Source: Brassica napus (lineage: Eukaryota > Streptophyta > Magnoliopsida > Brassicales > Brassicaceae). From it: a stretch of 64,000 bases of DNA. This document shows positions 25,427 to 35,937 of this stretch, piece by piece. A program made the position numbers and the translations under genes. The stretch is from the NCBI RefSeq assembly GCF_020379485.1, contig NC_063443.1:18037531-18101530 (forward strand). Direction: 5' to 3'. Each line of letters begins with the position of its first letter. The stretch's first letter is position 1. The notes beneath the pieces are model-generated. The model had not been told where the DNA came from. It saw only the letters and a list, made by a program, of their open reading frames with translations, and searched no databases.

Positions 25427-26678
25427 ATGGCAGCTCTAGCATCAAACCCTCAAATGTTAACGAGACAAGGTCACAGTAATTACAAGAAGGAACAGTTCTG
25501 GAGGAAAGAGAGTTTGAATTTGGAGAAGAAGTGTGGGTTTTGTTGTGTGAAGGTTTACAATTATGAAAAGCTTGGGAGGTCACAAGTAGAGAAGGAGTGG
25601 AGGTTGAAAGCTTTTTGGTCGAACGTATCACAGCCTGAGACAATTGAGATGGTACCCATTAACGACGTTGATGAGCTTGAAGCTGTTCTCTCTGACGCAC
25701 GCAACCTCTCTCAGCCTATCATCATCGAATGGTAAATAAACACACACCAAAATCTTATATCTCTGAATAATCTTGATTAGAGATGGAATCCATGACTTGG
25801 AACTTCTAACTTATATGGCAAAAAATTTGGAACAATGTGTTATTTTCTTGCTACTTGTTTTTTATTTTTTTTGTTAAAAGCGATAATTATAATAAATACT
25901 TATTTGCGTTTGTGAAATAAGTTGGAGGGTAGATTCAAACCCAAGTAATCCCTTGAATATTCTGACGCTCAACCACTAACAAACTGTCTCATTCTTGTTA
26001 CTTGTTAGATTACATTTTTTTCCCGCTAGATCAATTTCCACGTTCATTTCACTGATTTTTTTTTTCAACTTATCAATTTTCACAAGTCAGTCACTAATCA
26101 GTCAAAGCCTCTATATATGTGAACAGGATGGCTTCTTGGTGTCGGAAATGTATTTACTTGAAGCCTAAGTTGGAGAAATTGGCAGCGGAATATAATAACA
26201 GGTAAGCTAATTACAAACTTACAATAATGTTACTGCATAAGTGTGGTTCTTATGTTGAACTGAAATGAATACTACAACAACAACAAAACAGAACAAAGTT
26301 TTACTACGTGGATGTGAACAAGGTGCCTCAAACCTTGGTGAAGCGTGGCAACATTTCTGTAAGAAAATGGTTAAAACAATCAAACATGATCTATCATTAT
26401 TTTTGTCAAATCTGAATCAGTTTTCCATATTCATGTATTATGCAGAAAATGCCCACCATTCAGGTATGTTTTCTTGATAACAAATTGTTTTAACAGTAAG
26501 AAACTTTATGAATGGTAAATGAAAGTAATAACGATAATATTTATGTAACTAAGAGAGAATTGAGTGGGGTTAAATGCAGTTGTGGAAGGAAGGGGAGATG
26601 CAAGAGGAAGTGATAGGAGGTCACAAAGGATGGCTTGTTATTGAAGAAGTCAGAGAATTGATCAACAAATATGTCTGA
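25427..26678 (+). CDS. WCRKC1: Thioredoxin-like protein WCRKC1, chloroplastic
   Basis: Five exons: 25427-25731, 26127-26201, 26292-26358, 26446-26463 and 26580-26678, 187 residues. The first ~70 residues are Ser/Lys/Arg-rich without conserved fold and fit a plastid transit peptide. The thioredoxin fold follows ([18 protein letters not shown], then active site WCRKC in [16 protein letters not shown], and the cis-proline strand KMPTIQLW). The atypical WCRKC redox site defines this plant-specific chloroplast family, likely a disulfide reductase with a narrower role than classical thioredoxins. Intron 1 carries a SINE insertion. Exon 4 is only 18 nt but its sites and phase are good. Matches At5g06690. 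Confidence 0.92.
25860..25991 (-). mobile_element. SINE in WCRKC1 intron 1
   Basis: On the minus strand, GTTAGTGGTTGAGCGTC (A box) and GGGTTTGAATCTACC (B box) are followed by a tail that appears on the plus strand as a T-rich run at 25860-25873. Flanking direct repeats TTCTTG-TACTTGTT at 25845-25859 and 25992-26006 match at 14 of 15 bases. This fits a tRNA-derived SINE. Confidence 0.75.
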
Positions 26679-26937
26679 TTCTTCTTCTTCTTTTTTTCTC
26701 TTCCTCATCTTTTTTATTAATCTGTACAGTAGCTTTTAAATTTTGTCTTTTTGATATTCGAGACACAGAGAATGAGAACTAAAATTGATAAGCATTGTAT
26801 TTTGTTTTCAACAATTTGTTAACGAATAGATGACATACAAGACAGAGAGTACACTTTAGCTAAGTACATAGCCACATAGGTAAGAAAATGCGAAGGACAT
26901 AGGATAGGACTCTTCTGTGGTACATGTTAACACAACT

Positions 26938-27019
26938 GTCGCTTTGGCCGAGTGGTTAAGGCGTGTGCCTGCTAAGTACATGGGGTTTCCCCGCGAGAGT
27001 TCGAATCTCTCAGGCGACG
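26938..27019 (+). tRNA. tRNA-Ser (GCT)
   Basis: GTCGC pairs with GCGAC (27014-27018), discriminator G at 27019. D arm TGGCCGAGTGGTTAAGGC is typical of class II tRNAs. The anticodon in CTGCTAA is GCT. A long variable arm (ATGGGGTTTCCCC) precedes T arm GAGAGTTCGAATCTCTC. A T-rich tract downstream serves as pol III terminator. Confidence 0.94.
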
Positions 27020-27185
27020 TATTTTTAAATTTTTTTGTAAGCCTCCCCTTTGTTGTTGTCTGATTGTGTCTCACTTGCCTAAAGAACTGACAAACCGTGA
27101 CATGTGTTCTTTCTTACACGATTACTTTAAACGTTTCACTACATATATCAAATTCATGCTGTTTGTAGACCTTAAAGAAGGTGGT

Positions 27186-27341
27186 ATGAGATAAAGATGA
27201 TGAATGATCCTCAAAAGGTTTCTTCTGACTTTCATGAGAAAGCCTCGCAGTTTGGAACCGCAGTGAGCTAATGCTAATGCTGGATCTCAGGCCGTGGCCA
27301 CAAAAGCTTTTAGAGAGCTTGGAGCCATTCGAAGTAAATAA
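27186..27341 (+). pseudogene. C-terminal exon relic, unidentified
   Basis: A frame reading WYEIKMMNDPQKVSSDFHEK then ASQFGTAVS is followed, after a one-base shift, by ANANAGSQAVATKAFRELG and a stop at 27339-27341. It looks like the end of a conserved protein broken by a frameshift. I cannot name the family. No upstream exon is visible. Confidence 0.35.
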
Positions 27342-27768
27342 CTACACAAATATTATCAAACAACTAATTCCTTGTTATATCAATCTAATTAAACAAATCA
27401 GCAAAAGCTCAAATAGAGCTTACAGATACCACATGGGCACATGGTGAAAAGAAAAAACAAACGAAACTAAAGCTGATGGCACAGATTCAAACACAAACCT
27501 TCCCCATCTCACAACCACTGAATCTGTTTCCCAATCCCAAACATTAATACAAGACACTTGAAACAAGAATCTGTGCAAATGACAGAAGATCTATGAGGCA
27601 GACTCATAAATAACTGGCATAATTAAGAAACATATTCTTCCACGCACCTAGATTCAAGAGAAAAAGTCCTCTCCAAGCACATGCTGCAGTCAGCGGTTAG
27701 TCAAAGTAGAACATAACTTCTTCCCTTGCTATTGTGGAATATGCTTTTCAACTAAACTCGCTACTCTT

Positions 27769-28929
27769 TCAACTTTCTTTTCTTTTAAAATGCAACCGGC
27801 TGTAGAACTCAGTGAAGTCAAGCCGGAAGAAGAGGAACTTGAGATCCACAGTTTGTTGGAGAGGCAGGAGAGACAGGAACGCATCTAGTGAGGTTGTGTA
27901 TTCCTTCGCTATACTGTCCATATCTCGACTCATGCTCTGAAGAAATTCTCCAGCACGCTGTGTTATGGCCTTTCTGCCCTCACTGATCCATGAACTTGAC
28001 TCTTGCGTTTTGGTTCTTTCTCTTCCTGATTCTTTAGTTCTGCACGCAATCATCGATATCATAGATCAGGTTATGACCCTTAAGACAGGTAAATATGTTT
28101 AAGTCTACCTTATTTGCAGCTCGTAGATTCCTTCATACAAACGATCTGCATGACTCCTGAACCGTAATATAAGCTCAAAGAGAACAAAAAGTGATTTGCG
28201 GATGGTCTGCGACTGTTCTCCCAGAAGAGACTTCCCAACGATGGAGCTGAGGTACTTCTCATGTGCTGCCAGAAGATCATCTAAGTCTTTAGCAGCCTCC
28301 ATCTCTTTCGAGAAGTTGCACCACGACACCTCCAACACCTCAAACATGATGTAATACTGAAAGTTGGTGACGAAATGGTTCATCTCATTCCAAAGAACCT
28401 GGCACCTCCTCAGCGCAGAGAGCAGCTGCAGCTTCACCGAGCTTTGGAGATTAACAAACGAATTGGGTTTCATGGTCTTCCAAATCCCGATGAGAGCGTG
28501 CTCTACCCTCTTCAACTTCCAGAGAAAATTAAACACTCTCAAGTATTTGGACAGAGCAGAGTCAGTAAACACAGTATCCAACGGAGCCCTGGCCTCGTAT
28601 TGCAACGCCGCGCAAAACGCTTGTCCAACGGTTTCCAACCGATCCACCATACTCTCTGATACAAAGGTTTTAACTTTCTTAAACAACCACCCGAGCTCAG
28701 AGAGGGTACGTATCATAACCTTAGTAGCTCGAGGGGTATTAATGTAATCAACCACCGCGTAACCGTTGATCTCGCTGTTGAACTTAACAAACTTCCCATC
28801 GATGCCTTGACACGCGTATAAAACATCTCTAACTAAAACCTCTTCGTTTACTTCGTTCTCTTCTTTAACTAAAATCTTATACTCTCTAAACGCGATATCT
28901 CTCAAATTCTCAGGATCTTTACTAATCAT
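27769..28929 (-). CDS. GCP3: Gamma-tubulin complex protein GCP3, internally deleted copy
   Basis: Two exons: an open frame from 28983 to 28109, then 28039-27769. The frame starts at a TTG with an in-frame TGA upstream; the first ATG is at 28929 (MISKDPENLRDIAF), giving 363 residues. Full plant GCP3/SPC98 has over 800. The first ~190 residues match the N-terminal GRIP region (VRDVLYACQGIDGKFVKFNS; ELGWLFKKVKTF; VGQAFCAALQ). The next residues jump directly, in frame, to the C-terminal tubulin-binding region (YEARAPLDTVF; LRVFNFLWKLKRVEHALIG; RFRSHADRLYEG). About 400 middle residues are gone and ~150 N-terminal residues are missing. GCP3 nucleates microtubules in the gamma-tubulin complex; this copy would be a truncated product or a decaying gene. 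Matches At5g06680 by position. Confidence 0.8.
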
Positions 28930-28983
28930 AAGAGCTCCGTTGCTAGTCCTATCCTTCTTCTTAGCAGCCTTACAGAGACTCAA

Positions 28984-29268
28984 ATTGGACGAGTTTGTAA
29001 AGTGGATGAGTGAAGTGGTGAGTAGTAGTCAGGGGGTTTTCTTCGGCGGGGCAATTGAAAAAATAAATATTAGGGACTATATATGGGCTTAGTGCAGGTC
29101 CAATATGAATTTAAGGCCCAATCGTTTGTTCAAGTAAATATATAAAGCTAGTTAGGTGATGATGACAAACAAACGAAAAAACATATATATATAATAAACA
29201 CCTTTCTTGGAAAACAAGACACCTAAAAGTGTATAATCGCCGTCTCTCGAAAACCTAGCAAGTCTACG
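28984..29268. promoter_or_regulatory. Divergent promoter with site II-like motifs
   Basis: About 285 bp between the GCP3 frame (-) and RRM gene A (+). Between 29085 and 29125 are TGGGCTTA and AGGCCCAA, which resemble TCP-bound site II elements common in plant ribosome-biogenesis and cell-cycle promoters. A similar GGCCCGA/GGCCCAG pair occurs near 34003-34028 upstream of RRM gene C. Confidence 0.45.
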
Positions 29269-30348
29269 ATGGAGAGATCCGCGATCAAAGTAATCTTCTT
29301 ATTATTCTTATAGCTTTCTTCTTACTCTATCTTTTTAACATCTGTTATTGTTTCTCGAGGAATGGTTTCTGATTATATTTTTTTTTGGTACCATAGGGGA
29401 TGAGTCAGCTGACATTGAACGAAAGTGATACTAAGAAAACCAGACCAAGAAAACGGTAAAATAATTGTCTGTAAAATTGTGCTGGTTCTTGTCACGTTGC
29501 TAATCATTGTCTTGTCTTCGTGTGTAATCAAATTATTTCAGCGACATTGGGAGGATTTGCGTAAGAGGATATAACACTGACCTTCCACATAATGATGTAG
29601 TAAACGCTTTGAGGAAACATTTCTCTTCATGTGGAGAGATCACAGATGTTTATATCTTCGAAAAGACTGATGGTCTACACAGGTTTGCGGCTCTTTCCTC
29701 TAGTATTCCCAGCTCAACTCCAGTTTATATATTGCTAAACTTTTGTTTTTTTTATTGTTTCACAGTTTTGGTTTTATTTATTTTCTGGGAGAGGGCGCAG
29801 TGGACAAGGCCTTGCAACTTAGTGGAATTGACGTGGGAGGATGGACCGTCATTGCTGAGCCTTATCCGTTTATGGAAGATGCAGGCTGGTAACACAGATA
29901 AAATAAATATTTTATCTTTGGTAATTCACTTTCTTTCAAGATGTGTTGACAAATATATTTATCCATATTATTGCAGCTACCCTGCTGTAATTGTTCAAGG
30001 ATACGACACTCTTCTTGATAACGCTGATATCGAGAAAATGTTGTTCGAACATTTCTCTTCGTGTGCAGAGGTTACTGAGATCCGTGTTCACAAGAGGAGG
30101 TTTGTGCATGGCTTAATTCTTACTCCCTTTTAGGAGGACTTTGTCTTTGTTTTGAATTTTTTTCTTTTTACAGCATTGGTGCAGCTGTTGTAGAGCTTTA
30201 TGGAGAAGATGCTGAACAAAAGGTGATGGATCTTGATGGGAGCATCATGGTAGGACGCAAAATAAGTGTTAAGCTTTATACTGCGCCGACTGTTTACAGT
30301 GTCCACCCTCGTCGTCGACGTAACCGTAATTATTATCCAGTTGCATAG
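29269..30348 (+). CDS. Two-RRM protein, array copy A
   Basis: Six exons: 29269-29289, 29397-29455, 29542-29682, 29766-29888, 29977-30099 and 30174-30348, 213 residues. A short basic N-terminus (MERSAIK, then KKTRPRKR) precedes two RRM-like domains. Each is split over two exons: exons 3-4 (IGRICVRGYNTDLP; HFSSCGEITDVYI; FGFIYFLGEGAVDKALQLSG) and exons 5-6 (AVIVQGYDTLL; HFSSCAEVTEIRV; AAVVELYGEDAEQKVMDLDG). The pattern HFSSCGE plus DKALQLSG resembles the RRMs of plant nucleolin, so an RNA-binding, possibly nucleolar role is inferred. The end is Arg-rich (VHPRRRRNRN). First of three tandem copies; I do not recall an Arabidopsis counterpart at this locus. Confidence 0.85.
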
Positions 30349-30769
30349 TGTTTTGATTCTTGATTCCTGCTTCCTCTTAACCAAGCCTAGGATGACTTCT
30401 CAAGAGTAGAAAAGCTCTCTGATCTACTGTGAGAAGGCAAAGACAAGCTCCATGTTGTTTGCATCTTTCTGAAATAAATGCAACCTTTTACTCTATTACT
30501 TTTATATGTTTTTTCTGGATTTTAAAATAAACTATGATCATCATCTGCTTTCATTTGTAACTTTTTTAAGTAATGTATTTTATGCTTCGAGCGCTTTAAA
30601 CTAAAAGCTCAATAATCAATTTAACAACAACTTTCCTTGGGTGCGAGTATAAACATAAAATGTATATTATCTTTGGTTTGTGTCTTTTTCTCTGATCAGT
30701 TTAAGCATCTAAAAATAAATTTTAAAGCTTGGAAACTTTTGTTAAAAATGGTCAAAGGGCAGGCTCCAC

Positions 30770-30915
30770 AGTGAATACTGTTTACAGTGTCCACCCTCGT
30801 CCTCGATATAACCGTACTTTCCCAGGTACTCTTGGTAACTAACAAAGTAGAACTCGGCTCTACTGGGAGAAGACAAATACAGTCTCTATGCTGTTTGTAT
30901 CATTGTTAAATAATG
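30770..30915 (+). pseudogene. RRM-gene 3' fragment
   Basis: Begins abruptly with sequence matching the last coding exon of the RRM genes (ACTGTTTACAGTGTCCACCC) and continues through a 3' flank like those of copies A-C (TCTACTGGGAGAAGAC, ending near ATAATGCAACC). No upstream exons. Its CCCAGGT stop region is closer to copies B and C than to A. Confidence 0.75.
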
Positions 30916-31436
30916 CAACCTTTTATCTTGCCCTGCCAACTTAGCGCACATCTGAGCTGGACAAAGAATCATACTCTAGGAACCAAAACTGTCGAAAAGT
31001 CAACAAAGTGATACCATATTGCACTACAGCGCTCGAGAATCACTGGAATTGTCACAACAAATATAAAGAGATTTTAAAGTAACAACAATCATAATCACAA
31101 CAAATATAAAGTAACTAATAAATGACTACTAGTTCTCCCATTCCCGACCTATGGTAGACACTATTTAACCTTGCAAGAAAGATGGGTTCCCGGATTGTCC
31201 TTCCAAAGGACGCGGGAAGGAATATGATTTTCAAAATTTAGTATTTATCCTTTTTTGTTCAAAAAAATTTAGTATTTATCCTTTTTTTTTAAACAATTTA
31301 GTATTTATCCAATTTCTCAAATCATCATCAATAAAAAAAAAGGTCATCTTGAAAAAAATCAATTATAAATACCTTTTCTACGGGACCGGACCCTAGATCC
31401 TTAAAAAAACTGTAAAGCTAAGCCGATCTTCTCAAC

Positions 31437-32771
31437 ATGTCTCCAACGGAGGGATCCGCCACAAAAGTAATCTTCTTCCTATCCTCTTTTCGCTTTCTTG
31501 TTAGTTGATATGGATGGTTTCTGATTTACATCTTTTTGTATGATAGGAGATGAGTCTGCTGACTTTGAACGAAAGGGACACCACTAAGAGAACCACCAGA
31601 CCACGAAAACGGTAAGAGTTTATTGCTTTTTGTGTCTGTCGCTTTAGTTATAACTTATAATTGTCGTGCAAATCAAATTATTGCAGCGACATTGGGAGAG
31701 TTCGTGTAATGGGATATAACATTGACCTTCCCCAAGATGATGTGGAAAGCGCGTTGAGAAACCATTTCTCTTCATGTGGAAAGATCACAGATGTTTGTGT
31801 CATCGTACTCGATGATAATATGCTCGACAGGTTTGTGACTACTTCCTCCAGTAACTCAACTCAAGTTTTATATATATATATATATGCTAACATTGGTTTT
31901 CTTTTGTTTCACAGTTTTGGTTTTATTTATTTTCTTGGAGGACAAGGCACGGTTGACAGGGCGATGCAACTTAGTGGAACTGACGTTGGAGGATGGAATG
32001 TCACTGTTAAGCCTTATCCTTTCCTGGAAGATGCAGACTGGTAAATACATTGACGACTTTGATCCTTAGAGTTTTAGTTGTTGTTGGATTTGAGCAATTG
32101 GATTTAATTTTTCAAGTTTTTTGAATTGGTGTTTTGGATTTTATCAATGAGTATATAGCTAACTATATTAGTGTGTATAAAACTATTTGGTACAGCTGAT
32201 TATATTAGTGTGTATAAGACTATTTGGGACAGCTGATTATACTAGTCAATTAATTTCGAAGTTACTCTATAGCTCTGTAGTACTAACCCACGTTTGAATG
32301 CATCTTAATATAAAACGTAGCTTTCAAGATGTGTTTGATAATATATTTATCCATATTATTGCAGGGACCCTGTTGCCATTGTTCAAGGATATGACACTTG
32401 TCTTGGGAAAACTGATATCAAGAGAATGTTGTTTGATCACTTCTCTTCATGTGGACAGATCAAGGATATCATGTTTCAGAGGAGGTTTGTGCATTGCTTG
32501 CTTCATCCCTTTTATTGAAGCAAATGCCTAACTTGTCTTTGTTTTGATTGTTTACAGCAGCATTGGTGTAGCTTCTGTGTATCTTTATGGAGAAGGTGCA
32601 GAAGACAAGGTGCTGGATCTTGATGGGTCCTACATGGGAGGATGCAAAATACTTGTTAAGCTTATTCCCTCGAGTGGAATATACACTGTCCACCCTCGTA
32701 GTCGTCATCTTGGCTGGCCCAGGTACGTAATTTTGATTCATGTTTCCTCTTTATTGGTAAATGGTAACTAA
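31437..32771 (+). CDS. Two-RRM protein, array copy B
   Basis: Six exons: 31437-31466, 31547-31611, 31687-31830, 31915-32040, 32365-32484 and 32558-32771 (or 32561-32771). Protein about 232 residues, with the same exon plan and paired RRMs as copy A (IGRVRVMGYNIDLP; HFSSCGKITDVCV; FGFIYFLGGQGTVDRAMQLSG; AIVQGYDTCLG; HFSSCGQIKDI). The ATG used by copies A and C is ACG here, so translation should start three codons earlier at ATGTCTCCA. Exon 6 has a CAGCAG double acceptor. Skipping a further 3' intron (32723-32800) reads to TAA at 32771; splicing it stops at 32804. Intron 4 is enlarged (324 bp against about 75-90 in the others) by tandem repeats. Function inferred as for copy A. Confidence 0.82.
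32150..32245. repeat. Tandem repeat in intron 4 of RRM copy B
   Basis: A ~44-bp unit containing TATATTAGTGTGTATAA and ACTATTTGG-ACAGCTGATTATA occurs about twice and starts a third time. It accounts for part of the intron's extra length. Confidence 0.7.
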
Positions 32772-32957
32772 CAAAGTAAAACCTACCTTGTTTATTTTAG
32801 GTAACAAGGCTAGGATGACTTTGGAAGAAAAGCTCTCGGATCTACTTGGAGAAGAGACAAAGACATACTCTATGTTATTAGTATTTGTGAAATAATGCAA
32901 CGATCTAGTCTAGTACTTTCTATGCTATTTTCTCTCTTCTGGATTTTAAACTAAAAA

Positions 32958-33146
32958 AACATATATAAACAACACCTTTCTTGGAAAACAAGACACTAAA
33001 AGTGTATAATCGCCGTCTCTCGAAAACCTAGCAAGTCAACTTGTCTACAATGGAGAGATCCGCAATCAAAGTAATCTTCTTATTATTCTTATAGCTTTAT
33101 TTCTTCTTACTCTATCTTTTTAACCTCTGTTATTGTTTCTCGAGGT
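32958..33146 (+). pseudogene. RRM-gene 5' fragment
   Basis: Near-identical to the 5' flank, exon 1 (ATGGAGAGATCCGCAATCAAA minus its last base, near 33050) and first intron of copy A. It ends inside that intron at TTTCTCGAGG, where unrelated sequence begins. Confidence 0.85.
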
Positions 33147-33400
33147 GTTCTTCCCTTCCCAAATCACCTCTCTGCTTGAAAAAGCTTCAACTTGCCTGGT
33201 CAGAGCAATTGAGTAACATATATCACGTAATTGTTTGAGGGCACAAGTTTGCAGTTGACTTGGATCCCTGATTCTCCATGAATTGTACCTCATTAGAGAA
33301 ATCATATCAAGAAGATGTGTCCTGAATGGGACATTCTCGCAAGCACAGAAGTTTTCACACAGAGATTCTTATTTTCTGATATATACTATTACTCTTCTTA
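33147..33400 (-). pseudogene. Exon-like fragment, unidentified
   Basis: On the minus strand a frame reads FCACENVPFRTHLLDMISLM, then WRIRDPSQLQTCALKQLRDI and TRQVEAFSSREVIWEGK. It looks like a real exon of a single-copy plant gene. I do not recognise it. It abuts the truncated RRM fragment, so the two were joined by rearrangement. Confidence 0.4.
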
Positions 33401-34214
33401 CACTGATATTTCATTGAGAAAAGAGATTTCAAGTTTCGACTAAAAAAAATCTCCAAAGTATCACAACTTACAGCTAATAAGAAACAAGAAAAAGTAAAAA
33501 GGAAAACAGAGCAAGAAAGTAATATACTATTACTTGAGATTAGTAAGTACTAGTTACATATATGGTATATGATATTAAGTTTTGTTTTTTAAAAAAATGA
33601 TGTCCTAAGCCAATGTTTCTTTTTGGTGAAAGGAGGCATGGCTATGTATGTACTGACTCGGCTCCGCCTAGCTCTTCGAGATTTGGGTTTGCTCTCTTTT
33701 GGTTGATTGATGCGACGGTCTGACACTGCACTCTATAACCCCTCCTCGCTCTACTTGTTCTCCCAGTCCCATTCTCGCCATGTCTAGCCGTCCTCCCGTA
33801 AATTTACTCAGCCATCCTCTTTATTTCTTAATACTATTTAACCTTGCAAGAAAGATGGGGGTATTGGACGCGGGAAGGAATATGATTTTCAAACTTTCGT
33901 ATTTATCCAGTATCAATCATTCAATCAATCAATCCAATAAAACGTGGTATCAAAATCAACTTTGTCAATTTCTTGGTAAGATTCGGCTACATGGACTTAG
34001 TTCAGGCCCGACATAAATTTACGGCCCAGAAAATATATATATAAAGCTAGGTCATATCAAAAGCCTTTTAAAACATAAAAAATTCAATTATAAATACCTT
34101 CTTCGAAACACAAGAGAACTTTTTTTTTTTTTTTGAAACACAAGAGACCTAATTGTATAAAATATCGCCGCTACTCGAAAACTTATCTAACCCGATCTTA
34201 CCAACTTGTCTCCA

Positions 34215-35271
34215 ATGGAGGGATCCGCGATCAAAGTAATATTCTTCATATCTTTATAGCTTTCTTCTTGCTCTATCTGTTAACCTCCGTTTCTTTCTGG
34301 AGGGATGGTTTCTGATTAGATTTTTTTTGTACCGTAGGGAATGAGTCTGCTGACATTGAACGAAAATGATGCTAAGAAAAACAGACCTAAAAACAGGTAA
34401 GAAATGCTAGCTTTGTGTCTGTAAGATTTGTTGATTCTTATCTCGTGCAATCAAATTATTGCATGCAGCTACATTGGGAGGATTCTCGTGAAGGGATATA
34501 ACACTCAGTTTTCCCATGATGATGTGGAAAGCTCCGTGAGGAAACTTTTCTCTTCATGTGGAGAGATCAATGATGTTTACATCAGCGTACTAGCGGACAA
34601 TACTCTCGACAGGTTTGTGATTATTTCCTCTAGTATTATTCCCAGCTCAAGTTTATTTATATTATGCTCTTTTGTTTCGCAGTTTTGGTTTTGTTTATTT
34701 TCTGGGAGAAGGCGCGGTGGACAAGGCGTTGCAGCTTAGTGGAAGTGACATGGGAGGATGGACTGTCATTGCTGAGCCTCATCCCTTCCCGGAAGATGCC
34801 GACTGGTAGCATAGAAAATTTTATTTTCTTCTTGATAAAAAAAAAAGTCTCGATAATATATATATCCATATTATTGCAGCGACCCGGTGGTAGCAGTTCA
34901 AGGATATGACACTAGTCTTAGTAAGATTGATATCAAGAAAGTGTTGACTACACATTTCTCTTCATGTGGAGAGGTCACAGAAATCCGGATTCACAAGAAG
35001 TTTGTGCACGGCTTAATTATTCTTCCTCTCTTTTATTAAAGCAAAGCAAATGCTTAACTTAGGAGGAGTTTGTCTTTGTTTTGTTATTTTTTTTAACAGG
35101 ATAGGTGCAGCTGCCGTGTGTGTTTATGGAGAATGTGCGGAAGAAAAGGTCCAGGATCTTGATGGGAGCTACATTGGAGAACACAAAATAACTGTTAGGC
35201 TTATTAGTGCACGGGAAATATATAGTGTACACCCTCGTCGTCGTTATCGCTGTCCTTTCCCAGGTACATAA
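34215..35271 (+). CDS. Two-RRM protein, array copy C
   Basis: Six exons: 34215-34235, 34338-34396, 34469-34612, 34683-34805, 34880-34999 and 35100-35271, about 212 residues. Same plan as copies A and B, with N-terminus MEGSAIK, then RRM1 (IGRILVKGYNTQFS; LFSSCGEINDVYI; FGFVYFLGEGAVDKALQLSG) and RRM2 (VAVQGYDTSLS; HFSSCGEVTEIRI; AAVCVYGECAEEKVQDLDG). The stop shown is the unspliced TAA at 35269-35271. Splicing a short 3' intron (35264-35327) would instead give a VNKANMTSEE tail ending at 35359. All splice sites and the frame are intact, so the gene is probably functional. Confidence 0.85.
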
Positions 35272-35937
35272 TTTTGATTCTTGATTCTTGTTTCTTGTTT
35301 ACTTTCAACGTTCATTGTTTATTTTAGTTAACAAGGCTAATATGACTTCTGAAGAGTAGAAAAGCTCTAAGATCGACTGGGGGAAGACAAAGACAATCTC
35401 TATGTTGTTTGTATCTTTGTGAAGTAAATTCAACCTTCTGTCTAGTACTTTTTAAGCTTTTTTCTTTCTTCTGGATTTTAAAATAAACTCTGATAATCGT
35501 CTGCTGAGTTCATTCGAACTTTTATGTATTGTATTTATGTTTCGAGCTTTAAACTGCTCAATAATCATTATCTTCAGCAACTTTATTTGAACTTTCTTGA
35601 GCTTATGTGTTGTCTCCTTTCTTTGGTTCATAGTGAGTTAGGATCCTCCTTTCGTTTTCTTTGTTTTTTCAAGGTCGTCGCACGTTTGGGTTTTCTGGTC
35701 TGTTGGCTAGAAGGGAATGCGTCTCTTCTCGGGTTTTACTGCTCCCTTAGTTTAGTCTTTGTTTTCTTCTTGGGATTTGGTCTTCTCTTCCTTGGCTAAA
35801 GATTATAGTATAGGCTATTCGAACCTCTCACTTTATGTTAGTAAAATAACAAAGTTTTACTAACTATACTACTGAAGCTTTAACCAAAAAAAGGGTCGAT
35901 ATTTTATATATTGTGGCTCCCAGGTAAGAGCATCTCC
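35272..35937. other. 3' flank of RRM copy C and spacer
   Basis: Contains the 3' UTR-like flank shared by the RRM copies (to about 35470). A low-complexity Leu/Phe-rich open frame at 35524-35799 is judged non-coding. Confidence 0.5.

Noticed and set aside
35524..35799. 91-codon Leu/Phe-rich frame after the RRM array
   Set aside because: Low complexity, no domain, and lies in 3' flank sequence.
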